A stretch of DNA of 30,205 bases from JAFALX01 sp050734185. Lineage in GTDB: Bacteria > Chloroflexota > Dormibacteria > Aeolococcales > Aeolococcaceae. The DNA is taken from contig JBOHUE010000159.1 of NCBI GenBank assembly GCA_050734185.1, positions 1 to 30,205 of the forward strand, in the 5' to 3' direction. The position numbers and the translations under genes are program-made. Positions 23,325-29,592 of the stretch are shown one piece after another. The notes below the pieces were generated by a model. The model did no database searches, was not told the origin of the DNA, and saw nothing but the letters and a program-made list of their open reading frames with translations. Positions within the stretch are counted from its first letter, which is position 1. Each line of letters begins with the position of its first letter.

Positions 23325-25066
23325 CACTCCGCCTCGACGAAGTCGAGCATGCCCTTGCCCAGCGGCACGATCGGGTACACGTTGGCCTCGGGATCGATGT
23401 CGAAGCTCATGAGCACGGGGCCGGGATGGGCGAGTGCCTCGTCCAGCATGGGTCCGACCTCCTCGAGCTTCGCGGTGGTCATCGCCTTCATGCCGAACGC
23501 ATCGCCGAGCTTCAAGAAGTCCGGTGTATGGGTCAGGTCAACCCCCGAGCGCACGCCCTCGTAGAAGTCGTCCTGGAACTGGCGCACCATGCCCAGCGAG
23601 CGGTTGTTGAGCACGAGGACCTTGACGGCGATGTTGTTCTCCACCATCGTCGCCATCTCCTGCATGTTCATGACGAAGCCGCCCTCACCCGTGACGCAGA
23701 ACACGGTCTTGTCGGGGTTGGCCATCTTCGCGCCCATTGACGCGGGGAACGCGTAGCCCATGGTCCCGGTGCCGCCCGAGTTGAGGAACAGGCCGGGCCG
23801 GCTGTAGCTGAACCACAGCGCCGCCCAGATCTGGTTCTGGCCCACATCGGCCAGAACGATCGCCTCGTCCTGGCAGCGGGCGTACATCTCCTCCAGCACC
23901 TCCTGCGGCTGCAGCAGCCCGTTGGGCTTGGTGAAGCGAATGGGGTGCTCCTCCCGCCACTGATCGATCTGCGTGAGCCACTCGTGCTCGCGCTTGGGCT
24001 CCACCATCGGGGTGAGCTCGCGCAGCGCGGTGGCCGCGTCGGCCACGACCGACACGTGGGGCACCACGTTCTTGCCGATCTCGGCAGGATCGATGTCGAT
24101 GTGCACCAGGTGCTCGACGCGCGGGGCGAACGAGTCTAGGCGTGTGGTCACGCGGTCGTCGCAGCGCATGCCGATCATGATCAGCACGTCGGCGTCGCAC
24201 ACGGCCTTGTTGGTGTAGCCCGCGCCCATGAAGCCGACCATCTGCAGCGCGAGCGGATCCGTGACCGGATAGGCGCCCGTGCCGAGCAGCGTCCAGCCGA
24301 CGGGGATGTTCGCCTTGTGCGAGAGCTCGAGCAGCGCCTGCTCCGCGCCGGAGATGATCACGCCGCGGCCGGCGAGAATCACGGGGCGCTTGGCGTCGCG
24401 GATCAGCTGCGCAATGCGGCGGAGCCGGGCCGTGTCGGGACGTGGTGGCGGCGGAAAGGAGCGCAGGCGCACGGGGCCCTCGGGGTAGTTGAACTCCGTG
24501 ACGGCGGCCTGCAGGTCCTTGGGGAAGTCGATGAGCACCGGCCCGGGGCGCCCCGACCGCGCGACGTGGAACGCCTCCTTGATCGTGGGCGCGATGTCCT
24601 CGGCCCGCTTGATCAGGTACGAGTGCTTGACCACCGACATGGTCGAGCCGATCACATCCGACTCCTGAAAGCTGTCGGTGCCGATCGCAGTCGTCGGCAC
24701 CTGACCGGTGATCGCCACGACCGGGACGGAGTCCATGTACGCGGTGGCGAGGCCGGTGACCAGGTTGAGGGCGCCCGGCCCGCTGGTGGCGAACACGACG
24801 CCAACAGCGCCGCGCCGGCTGCGCGCGTAGCCGTCGGCGGCATGTGCGCCGCCCTGCTCGTGGCGCACCAGAATGTGCCGCAGCTGCGGGTACTCGGGGA
24901 AGTAGCGGTACAGCCAGAGGTTGGCACCGCCGGGGTAGCCGAAGATGGTGTCGACCCCTTCGCGCAGTAACGATTCGAGCGCGATCTGCGCGCCCGTGAG
25001 CCGGCGCGCGGGCTCACGAAGCTGGCGCGGTGAGGTGCCCACCACAGCGTTGGTGACCGCGCTCAC
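23324..25066 (-). CDS. ilvB: Acetolactate synthase catalytic (large) subunit
   Basis: A 580-aa ThDP enzyme making 2-acetolactate or 2-aceto-2-hydroxybutyrate. Start GTG 25066 forms a GTGA overlap with the 62-aa ORF upstream. The N-terminal ThDP domain has YPGGAN and catalytic E70 (RHEQGGAHAADGYAR). The central FAD-type domain spans about 210-350 and includes RCDDRVTTRLDSFAP and HIDIDPAEIGKN. The C-terminal domain has DVGQNQIWAA, GTMGYAFPASMGAK and the metal-ThDP motif about 460-488. That motif reads G-E-G (E461) rather than the usual G-D-G, ending NN at 487-488. This is conservative, but Asp is nearly always seen. The rest of the protein is normal. Confidence 0.95.
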   Translation of the reverse strand: MSAVTNAVVGTSPRQLREPARRLTGAQIALESLLREGVDTIFGYPGGANLWLYRYFPEYPQLRHILVRHEQGGAHAADGYARSRRGAVGVVFATSGPGALNLVTGLATAYMDSVPVVAITGQVPTTAIGTDSFQESDVIGSTMSVVKHSYLIKRAEDIAPTIKEAFHVARSGRPGPVLIDFPKDLQAAVTEFNYPEGPVRLRSFPPPPRPDTARLRRIAQLIRDAKRPVILAGRGVIISGAEQALLELSHKANIPVGWTLLGTGAYPVTDPLALQMVGFMGAGYTNKAVCDADVLIMIGMRCDDRVTTRLDSFAPRVEHLVHIDIDPAEIGKNVVPHVSVVADAATALRELTPMVEPKREHEWLTQIDQWREEHPIRFTKPNGLLQPQEVLEEMYARCQDEAIVLADVGQNQIWAALWFSYSRPGLFLNSGGTGTMGYAFPASMGAKMANPDKTVFCVTGEGGFVMNMQEMATMVENNIAVKVLVLNNRSLGMVRQFQDDFYEGVRSGVDLTHTPDFLKLGDAFGMKAMTTAKLEEVGPMLDEALAHPGPVLMSFDIDPEANVYPIVPLGKGMLDFVEAE

Positions 25067-25251
25067 GGGTGGTAGATCCGCTGAATGGCGTCGCGCACGA
25101 AGATCGCCCCGCGAGTCGCGTCGGTGGGCGTCTGCGTCTCGGTGTCGCCCGGGTCAGAAACGGGATCGCCGTCGGGCTCGCCGGCTCCGTCCCACGCCGG
25201 ATTCTGCTCGAACGCGCTCCACGGATCCTGGCCCGGCCAGAAGTCGGTCAT
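25063..25251 (-). CDS. 62-aa acidic protein translationally coupled to ilvB, unknown function
   Basis: Starts at ATG 25251 with an excellent ribosome binding site, AGGAGG (25259-25264), seven bases upstream, and ends in a GTGA overlap with ilvB. These two facts make it a real gene. It is strongly acidic in the middle (AGEPDGDPVSDPGDTETQ), begins MTDFWPGQDPWSAF and ends TRGAIFVRDAIQRIYHP. There is no signal peptide or membrane segment. It is not rich in Ile, Val or Leu, so it is not the attenuator peptide, which lies further upstream. It may couple translation into ilvB or act as a small partner of acetolactate synthase; both are guesses. Confidence 0.75.
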   Translation of the reverse strand: MTDFWPGQDPWSAFEQNPAWDGAGEPDGDPVSDPGDTETQTPTDATRGAIFVRDAIQRIYHP

Positions 25252-25287
25252 GTCGTCACCTCCTGTCTTGTTGCCGCCGGAGACGAG

Positions 25288-25316
25288 AAAGGGCCCCTCT
25301 GTGGGAGGGGCCCTTT
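25288..25316 (-). terminator. Attenuator terminator of the ilv-leu operon
   Basis: On the minus strand AAAGGGCCCCTC, a 5-nt loop (CCACA) and GAGGGGCCCTTT form a perfect 12-bp stem followed by CTC. It lies 25 bp after the leader peptide stop codon and 23 bp before the AGGAGG of the 62-aa gene. An alternative partner for its 5' arm (CCCCTCCC, 25303-25310) is GGGAGCGGG at 25378-25386, which gives eight base pairs with one bulge and would act as antiterminator. The stem also reads TTTTG on the plus strand, but no plus-strand gene lies before it. Confidence 0.85.
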
Positions 25317-25341
25317 TGCAACTTCCGGCTTGGTCTTCGTG

Positions 25342-25434
25342 CTACCTCGGCACGTGCCTGGCCTGAAGGCTCGAGCCCCCGCTCCCTACCAGGAGCAGGC
25401 CCAGAATCAGAACCAGGGCAACGCCGAAGATCAT
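25342..25434 (-). CDS. ilv-leu operon attenuation leader peptide
   Basis: A 30-aa ORF (ATG 25434, TAG 25342) starting MIFGVALVLILGLLLV. Eleven of its first 16 residues are Ile, Val or Leu, including Leu-Leu-Leu at 13-15. It lies 11 bp after the -10 element and upstream of a terminator hairpin, the layout of classical BCAA attenuation. The Leu codons (CTG CTC CTG) contain GCTCC (25392-25396), which can pair with GGAGC (25381-25385). A ribosome stalled there would free GGGAGCGGG to pair with the terminator's 5' arm and prevent termination. The remaining residues (GSGGSSLQARHVPR) are polar. No Shine-Dalgarno is present; initiation would be near-leaderless. It probably controls all eight genes from ilvB to cimA. 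Confidence 0.85.
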   Translation of the reverse strand: MIFGVALVLILGLLLVGSGGSSLQARHVPR

Positions 25435-25445
25435 CGCAACGAGAA

Positions 25446-25475
25446 AGTATGCGTGCTGACCGGTTGCCCGGTCAA
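25446..25475 (-). promoter_or_regulatory. Promoter of the ilv-leu operon
   Basis: On the minus strand, TTGACC (25470-25475) is followed after 18 bp by CATACT (25446-25451). Transcription would start about 5-6 bases before the leader peptide ATG at 25434. The same hexamers with the same spacing occur before tetR at 28906-28935. Confidence 0.75.
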
Positions 25476-25478
25476 CAC
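25453..25478. promoter_or_regulatory. Inverted-repeat operator candidate over the ilv promoter
   Basis: TGACCGG, spacer GCAA, CCGGTCA form a perfect 7-bp dyad at 25457-25474 (minus strand), extended by GTG/CAC on the outside with one mismatch to give 11-bp arms. It covers the -35 hexamer and most of the spacer, where a bound protein would block RNA polymerase. The regulator is unknown. Confidence 0.6.
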
Positions 25479-25497
25479 CGGCGCGAATGCGCGCCGG
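25478..25497. promoter_or_regulatory. Second inverted repeat just upstream of the ilv -35
   Basis: CCGGCGCG-CATT-CGCGCCGG (minus strand) is a perfect 8-bp inverted repeat with a 4-nt spacer, abutting the first dyad. It lies between the divergent ilvB-operon and ilvD promoters and could be an activator or repressor site for either. High GC makes such palindromes more common by chance. Confidence 0.5.
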
Positions 25498-25544
25498 ATC
25501 TTAACTGGCGTGGGCGGCTGCTTCGGTCGCGCGAAGCGGCTCCG

Positions 25545-25550
25545 TATCCT
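25545..25550 (+). promoter_or_regulatory. Likely -10 element of ilvD
   Basis: TATCCT ends ten bases before the ilvD ATG at 25561, so the transcript would be leaderless or nearly so; there is no Shine-Dalgarno. A weak -35 (TTCGGT, 25522-25527) is spaced 17 bp. No leader peptide or terminator is visible before ilvD, unlike the divergent operon. Confidence 0.45.
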
Positions 25551-25560
25551 GTGCACGGAT

Positions 25561-27234
25561 ATGGCAGGCGAGGCGACCCCCCGGCGCAGCGAGGCTATGC
25601 TGCGCGGCCCGGCGCGGGCTCCCTCGCGAGCGATGCTGCGCGCCATCGGGTTCACGAGCGACGATTTCGAGCGCCCGCTGATCGGTGTCGGCCACTGCTG
25701 GATCGAGACCATGCCGTGCAACTGGAACCACCGCGCGCTCGCCGAGTCGGTGAAGGCCGGCGTGCGCAGCGCCGGCGCAACGCCGATGGAGTTCAACACC
25801 ATCGCGGTGAGCGACGGCGTGACCATGGGCACCGAGGGGATGAAGGCGTCGCTGGTGTCGCGCGAGGTCATCGCCGACTCCATCGAGCTCGTGGCGCGCG
25901 GGCACAGCTTCGACGGCCTGGTGCTGATCGTCGGATGCGACAAGACGATCCCGGCCGCCGCCATGGCGCTGTGCCGTTTGGACATTCCGGGTCTGATCCT
26001 GTACAGCGGCACCATTCAACCCGGGCATCTGCACGGCCGTGACCTCACCATCGGCGACGTGTTCGAGGCGGTGGGCGCGTACAACGCCGGACGCATCGAC
26101 GCGGCCGAGCTGCAGCGAGTGGAGGAGGCGGCGTGTCCGGGCGCCGGCGCATGCGGCGGTCAGTTCACCGCGAACACGATGAGCGGCGCGATGGAGTTCA
26201 TCGGGCTGAGCCCCGCTGGGGCGAACGGTGTCCCCGCGACGCACCCCGATAAGCCCGCGGTCGCTGAGGCTGTGGGCACGCTGGCGGCGAAGCTCGTGCG
26301 CGATGGGACAACGCCCCGGTCGATCGTGACGCGCGACGCCGTGGAGAACGCCATCACGTCGTTCGCCGCCACCGGCGGCTCGACCAACGCGGTGCTGCAC
26401 CTCCTTGCGGTTGCGGCCGAGGCCGGTGTGCCGCTCGACATCGAGGACTTCGACGCCATCTGCTGGCGCACGCCGATCCTGGGCGACATCAGGCCCGGGG
26501 GCCGCTTCGTCGCCACCGACGTCTTCGCCGCGGGCGGGCTGGGCGTGCTCATGCAGCGTCTGCTCACGCTGGGGCTCCTTCACGGCGACTCCCGCACCGT
26601 CGACGGACGGACCCTGGCCGAGATCGCCGCGACGGCCGAGGAGGCCGCGGGACAGCAGGTCTTCCGTCCGGTCGACCAGCCACTCAAGGCGCACGGCGGC
26701 GTTGCGGTGCTGCGAGGCAACCTGGCAACCGATGGTTGCGTGGTCAAGCTCGCCGGCAACGACCGCACGCATCACCGCGGACCGGCGCGCGTCTACGACG
26801 GCGAGGAGGCGGCGTTCGCCGCGGTCCGCGACGGCGAGGTGGGAGCGGGCGACGTTGTCGTCATCAGATACGAGGGGCCCGTCGGCGGGCCGGGAATGCG
26901 CGAGATGCTCGCGGTCACCGGCGCCATCGTCGGGGCGGGGCTCAGCGACTCGGTTGCGCTCATCACCGACGGCCGCTTCAGCGGCGCTACACATGGATTC
27001 ATGTGCGCCCACGTCGCGCCGGAGGCAGCCCTGGGCGGCGCGATCGCGCTGCTGCGCGACGGTGACGTCATCGACATCGACATCGAGGCGCGCCGCGTCG
27101 ACGTCGAGCTGAGCGACCACGAGCTGCGGGCGCGGCTGGAGGCGTGGTCGCCGCCGCCGCCGCGATATCCCACCGGCGTCTTCGCCAAGTACGCGGCCCG
27201 GGTCTCGTCCGCCAGCCGCGGCGCTGTCACCTGA
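25561..27234 (+). CDS. ilvD: Dihydroxy-acid dehydratase
   Basis: A 557-aa Fe-S enzyme making 2-oxoisovalerate and 2-oxo-3-methylvalerate, the step after IlvC. I place the start at ATG 25561; the frame is open for 164 codons upstream but that region is the ilv promoter/leader. Iron-sulfur cysteines are C53 (MPCNWNH), C126 (GCDKTIP) and C198 (CPGAGACGGQ). Other signatures are NTIAVSDGVTMGTEGM, ATGGSTNAVLHLLA, RYEGPVGGPGMREML and ITDGRFSGATHGF. It is divergent from the ilvB-cimA operon, sharing the 25435-25560 control region, and is followed 35 bp later by chrA. Confidence 0.96.
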   Translation: MAGEATPRRSEAMLRGPARAPSRAMLRAIGFTSDDFERPLIGVGHCWIETMPCNWNHRALAESVKAGVRSAGATPMEFNTIAVSDGVTMGTEGMKASLVSREVIADSIELVARGHSFDGLVLIVGCDKTIPAAAMALCRLDIPGLILYSGTIQPGHLHGRDLTIGDVFEAVGAYNAGRIDAAELQRVEEAACPGAGACGGQFTANTMSGAMEFIGLSPAGANGVPATHPDKPAVAEAVGTLAAKLVRDGTTPRSIVTRDAVENAITSFAATGGSTNAVLHLLAVAAEAGVPLDIEDFDAICWRTPILGDIRPGGRFVATDVFAAGGLGVLMQRLLTLGLLHGDSRTVDGRTLAEIAATAEEAAGQQVFRPVDQPLKAHGGVAVLRGNLATDGCVVKLAGNDRTHHRGPARVYDGEEAAFAAVRDGEVGAGDVVVIRYEGPVGGPGMREMLAVTGAIVGAGLSDSVALITDGRFSGATHGFMCAHVAPEAALGGAIALLRDGDVIDIDIEARRVDVELSDHELRARLEAWSPPPPRYPTGVFAKYAARVSSASRGAVT

Positions 27235-27269
27235 GCGAGCCCGCGTCCCGGACCGTAGCGAGAGGCTCG

Positions 27270-28409
27270 GTGCGGGAGGTGGCAGGGGTCTTCCTGTTTC
27301 TCGGCTGCGTCGCCTTCGGGGGCCCCGCCGCGCACGTGACGCTCATGCGCCGCACGCTGGTGCAGCGCCGTCGGTGGATCGGCGAGTCCGAGTTCTTCGA
27401 GATGTTCGCCGCCTGCCAGCTGATCCCCGGTCCAAGCTCGACCGAGCTCGCGATCGTTCTGGGGTACCGGCGCGCCGGGTGGCCGGGACTCGTCACCGCC
27501 GGCGCGTGCTTCATCGCGCCGGCCATGGCGCTGATGCTCGGCGCCGCCGCCCTGTACGAGCGTTTCGGAGCCGGCGCCGAGGCGCAGCGCGTGCTCGGAG
27601 GGGTGACGCCGGTCGTGGTCGGCATCGTCGTCTGGGCGGTCGTTGACCTGGGACGCCGCCTGCTTCGACGCTGGGACGCGGCCGTGCTCTTCGCCGCCGT
27701 AGCCGCGCTCGCCGTGCTGGTGAACCAACCGATCCCGCTACTCGCCGGCGGCGGGCTTGGGCTCGCGATCGTTCGCTGGTCGCGACGGCGCGCGCAACCC
27801 CCCGGTGCCCGTGGCGCGTCAGCGACTCCGGTGCTCGTCGCGGCGGTGACGGCGCCGCGTGGAATCGCAGCGACAGCGGCGGCGGTGGCGCCGGTGTCCG
27901 TCGCCGCGATCCTTGTGACGTTTCTCAAGCTCGGCGCCGTTGCTTTCGGCAGCGGCTACGTGCTGCTCGTGCTGCTGCGCAGCGAGTTCGTGCTGAACCT
28001 GCACTGGCTGACGGATCGTCAGGTCGTCGACGCCGTTGCCATCAGCCAGGCCACGCCCGGACCCGTGTTCACCACGGCGACGTTCATCGGTTTCCTGCTC
28101 GCCGGGGTGGCCGGCGCCGTTGTGGCCACCATTGGCATCTTCTTGCCGGGCTTCGCGTTTGTGCCGCTGCTCGACCGCATCACCCGGCTGGTGCGCGAGC
28201 ACATCACCGTCCGCGATGCGCTCAACGGCGTCAACGTCGCCGCTCTCGGTCTGATCGTTGCCGTTGCGGTGGCGCTGTCGCGCGCGTCCTTCCACGGGGT
28301 CGAGCCGCCGATCGCGGCCGTGGTGACGCTCGCGGTGCTGCTCCGCTGGCCGCTAGCCGCCCCTGCCCTCGTGGTCGCCGGCGCCGTCGCCGGCGGCCTC
28401 AGCGGCTGA
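27270..28409 (+). CDS. chrA: Chromate-type transporter (CHR family, two-domain)
   Basis: A 379-aa membrane protein with two homologous CHR halves. The first has FGGPAAHVTLMRRTL, FAACQLIPGPSSTELA and GYRRAGWPG; the second has FLKLGAVAFGSGYVLLVLLRSEF, LTDRQVVDAVAISQATPGPVFTTATFIG and FLPGF. These are the conserved PGP and FGG/FGS motifs of ChrA. Start GTG 27270, with GAGAGG just upstream, puts the first helix directly after the N-terminus; GTG 27279 is an alternative. ChrA proteins export chromate or move related oxyanions; many homologues have no proven substrate. It lies 35 bp after ilvD on the same strand, probably by chance co-transcription. It converges with the repeat protein gene, leaving two bases between the stop codons. 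Confidence 0.88.
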   Translation: MREVAGVFLFLGCVAFGGPAAHVTLMRRTLVQRRRWIGESEFFEMFAACQLIPGPSSTELAIVLGYRRAGWPGLVTAGACFIAPAMALMLGAAALYERFGAGAEAQRVLGGVTPVVVGIVVWAVVDLGRRLLRRWDAAVLFAAVAALAVLVNQPIPLLAGGGLGLAIVRWSRRRAQPPGARGASATPVLVAAVTAPRGIAATAAAVAPVSVAAILVTFLKLGAVAFGSGYVLLVLLRSEFVLNLHWLTDRQVVDAVAISQATPGPVFTTATFIGFLLAGVAGAVVATIGIFLPGFAFVPLLDRITRLVREHITVRDALNGVNVAALGLIVAVAVALSRASFHGVEPPIAAVVTLAVLLRWPLAAPALVVAGAVAGGLSG

Positions 28410-28411
28410 CC

Positions 28412-28864
28412 TCAGCGACGACGATTGACGGCGCCGGTGGCACCGCGCAGTCCCACGCAGCCCACACAGCCGACGCAGTCAACACAGTCGATGCACGCGA
28501 CGCACGCCACACACCGCGAACAGCGGATGCAGGCCACGGTCGCGGCGGACGCCTGCACCGCGAAGCCGGCAATCGTCAGTGCCGACGCGCTCACCGCCGC
28601 GGAGAGCAGCGTGAGCACGCTGACGCCGACGCCCGCCGACGCCGCGGTGCCGGCGCTGCCCGCCACGCCCACCGAGGCGCCGCTGACAGCGCTCCCCGCC
28701 ACGGCGACGCTCATGAACGTGGACACCGAGCCGGCCACGGCGACGCTGCGGTCGGTCTGGGCGCTGCCGGCAACGGCGACGCTGCGCGAGACGCGGGTCG
28801 AGCCGGCGACCGCCAGGCTGTCCTCGACGAACGTGCTCCCCTGGAGACCAGCGAGGTCGATCAT
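28412..28864 (-). CDS. Repeat protein: eight 12-residue repeats plus a nine-cysteine ladder
   Basis: A 150-aa protein starting at ATG 28864. Residues 16-106 contain eight repeats of exactly 12 residues of the form SVAVAGSxxxxx (starts at 16, 28, 40, 52, 64, 76, 88 and 100), without insertions. Residues 112-136 contain nine Cys at every third position (CIRCSRCVACVACIDC and onward), followed by VGLRGATG and an RRR end. There is no signal peptide. The codons of this strand have the expected GC-rich third positions, which supports it over the antisense frame. Even periodicity suggests a beta-solenoid followed by a three-residue-per-turn rod, with cysteines in line for metal binding or cross-linking (inference). 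I know no function. It is divergent from tetR. Confidence 0.7.
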   Translation of the reverse strand: MIDLAGLQGSTFVEDSLAVAGSTRVSRSVAVAGSAQTDRSVAVAGSVSTFMSVAVAGSAVSGASVGVAGSAGTAASAGVGVSVLTLLSAAVSASALTIAGFAVQASAATVACIRCSRCVACVACIDCVDCVGCVGCVGLRGATGAVNRRR

Positions 28865-28905
28865 GGGCGCAGAGTTTGACGCAGCGTCCGAGCACGCGCG
28901 GTGCT

Positions 28906-28935
28906 TTGACCACTGAGCGGCCGACCAGGCATACT
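28906..28935 (+). promoter_or_regulatory. tetR-MFS promoter
   Basis: TTGACC (28906-28911), 18-bp spacer, CATACT (28930-28935). The -10 ends six bases before the GTG at 28942, so the mRNA is probably leaderless; no Shine-Dalgarno is present. Hexamers and spacing are the same as in the ilv-leu promoter. Confidence 0.7.
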
Positions 28936-28961
28936 GAGCGAGTGACCATCGAAACTGAGCG
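28912..28961. promoter_or_regulatory. Three ACTGAGCG direct repeats at exact 21-bp spacing (operator candidate)
   Basis: ACTGAGCG occurs at 28912-28919, 28933-28940 and 28954-28961. The first copy directly follows the -35, the second overlaps the -10 and precedes the start codon, and the third lies in the first codons of tetR. A 21-bp period is two helical turns, placing all copies on one DNA face. This suggests cooperative autoregulation by the TetR protein, although TetR sites are usually palindromes. Confidence 0.6.
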
Positions 28962-29592
28962 ATCGCCCAGGGCCACCAGCGAGCGCCCCGGCGTTCGGGA
29001 CGCGCTGCTCGCCGCCGCCGAGCGCCTGATCCTGGAGAAGGGGGCTCGCGGCCTCACCACTCGCGAGATCGCACGCGAGGCGGGCTGCTCGGACAGCGCG
29101 CTGTACGTGCACTTCGAGGACAAGGCGCACCTGATGGCGTCGCTCTGTGAGCGCTGGACGCCGGATCTGCGCGTGTTCCTCGGCAGCCTCATCGAGCGCG
29201 TCGGCGCCGACAGCGTCGAGGAGAACCTGCGGGACATCGCCGTGCTGTCGCTGCGCGTCTACCGCGACATGATCCCGACGACGTTCGCGATCGCCGGCGA
29301 CCCCGAGATGCTGGCGTACCACCGCGTGGCATTGCGCGAGGCGGACCGCGGCCCGCGCCTCAGCCTCGATGCGATCGCGGCGTACATCGGCGCAGAGCAG
29401 CGCCTCGGGCGCATACGGCGTGACGCCGACGCGACCATGGCCGCCAACGTGCTGATGGGCACGTGCTGGCAACGCGCGGCGTTCGGCCATTACTTCGCAG
29501 AGGACCTGATCGACGTGGAGGACGCGACGTATGCGCGAGAGCTCGCCGCGATGTTGATGCGTGGCTTGCACCCGCAGGGGGAGAGGACATGA
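28942..29592 (+). CDS. TetR-family transcriptional repressor
   Basis: A 216-aa DNA-binding protein. Start GTG 28942 is six bases downstream of a -10 element (leaderless); the frame opens at 28876 but that region is promoter. The N-terminal HTH domain (about 15-62) has the family pattern RDALLAAAERLILEKGARGLTTREIAREAGCSDSALYVHFEDK in two parts, helix-turn-helix then the tryptic LYVHF. The C-terminal ligand domain (about 70-210) is not matched to a known inducer. Its stop overlaps the ATG of the MFS exporter (ATGA), so it almost certainly represses that exporter and itself through the repeats upstream. Confidence 0.88.
   Translation: MTIETERSPRATSERPGVRDALLAAAERLILEKGARGLTTREIAREAGCSDSALYVHFEDKAHLMASLCERWTPDLRVFLGSLIERVGADSVEENLRDIAVLSLRVYRDMIPTTFAIAGDPEMLAYHRVALREADRGPRLSLDAIAAYIGAEQRLGRIRRDADATMAANVLMGTCWQRAAFGHYFAEDLIDVEDATYARELAAMLMRGLHPQGERT

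Noticed and set aside
25288..25316. Plus-strand intrinsic terminator (stem followed by TTTTG)
   Set aside because: No plus-strand gene precedes it. In the minus direction it lies exactly between the leader peptide and the operon, so the attenuator reading is preferred.
25069..25560. N-terminal extension of IlvD to 721 residues
   Set aside because: It would run through the 62-aa gene, the attenuator and the ilv promoter; normal IlvD begins near ATG 25561.
25252..25560. T-box riboswitch or other BCAA-sensing riboswitch
   Set aside because: No T-box sequence or tRNA acceptor-binding bulge was seen, and the leader peptide explains the region.
25501..27120. 539-residue open frame on the minus strand opposite ilvD
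   Set aside because: Its composition is Arg/His/Asp-rich low complexity and no family is recognisable. It is the antisense shadow of a clearly identified gene in high-GC DNA.
28425..28520. CRISPR-like or microsatellite array from the 9-bp periodic sequence
   Set aside because: The periodicity is explained by the Cys-x-x codon pattern of the repeat protein. There are no conserved repeats with unique spacers.
28425..28916. 163-residue plus-strand ORF (Pro/Thr/Gln repeats) opposite the repeat protein
   Set aside because: Its repeats are the mirror of the minus-strand repeats. The minus-strand frame has better GC-rich third codon positions and a residue-level pattern that makes structural sense.
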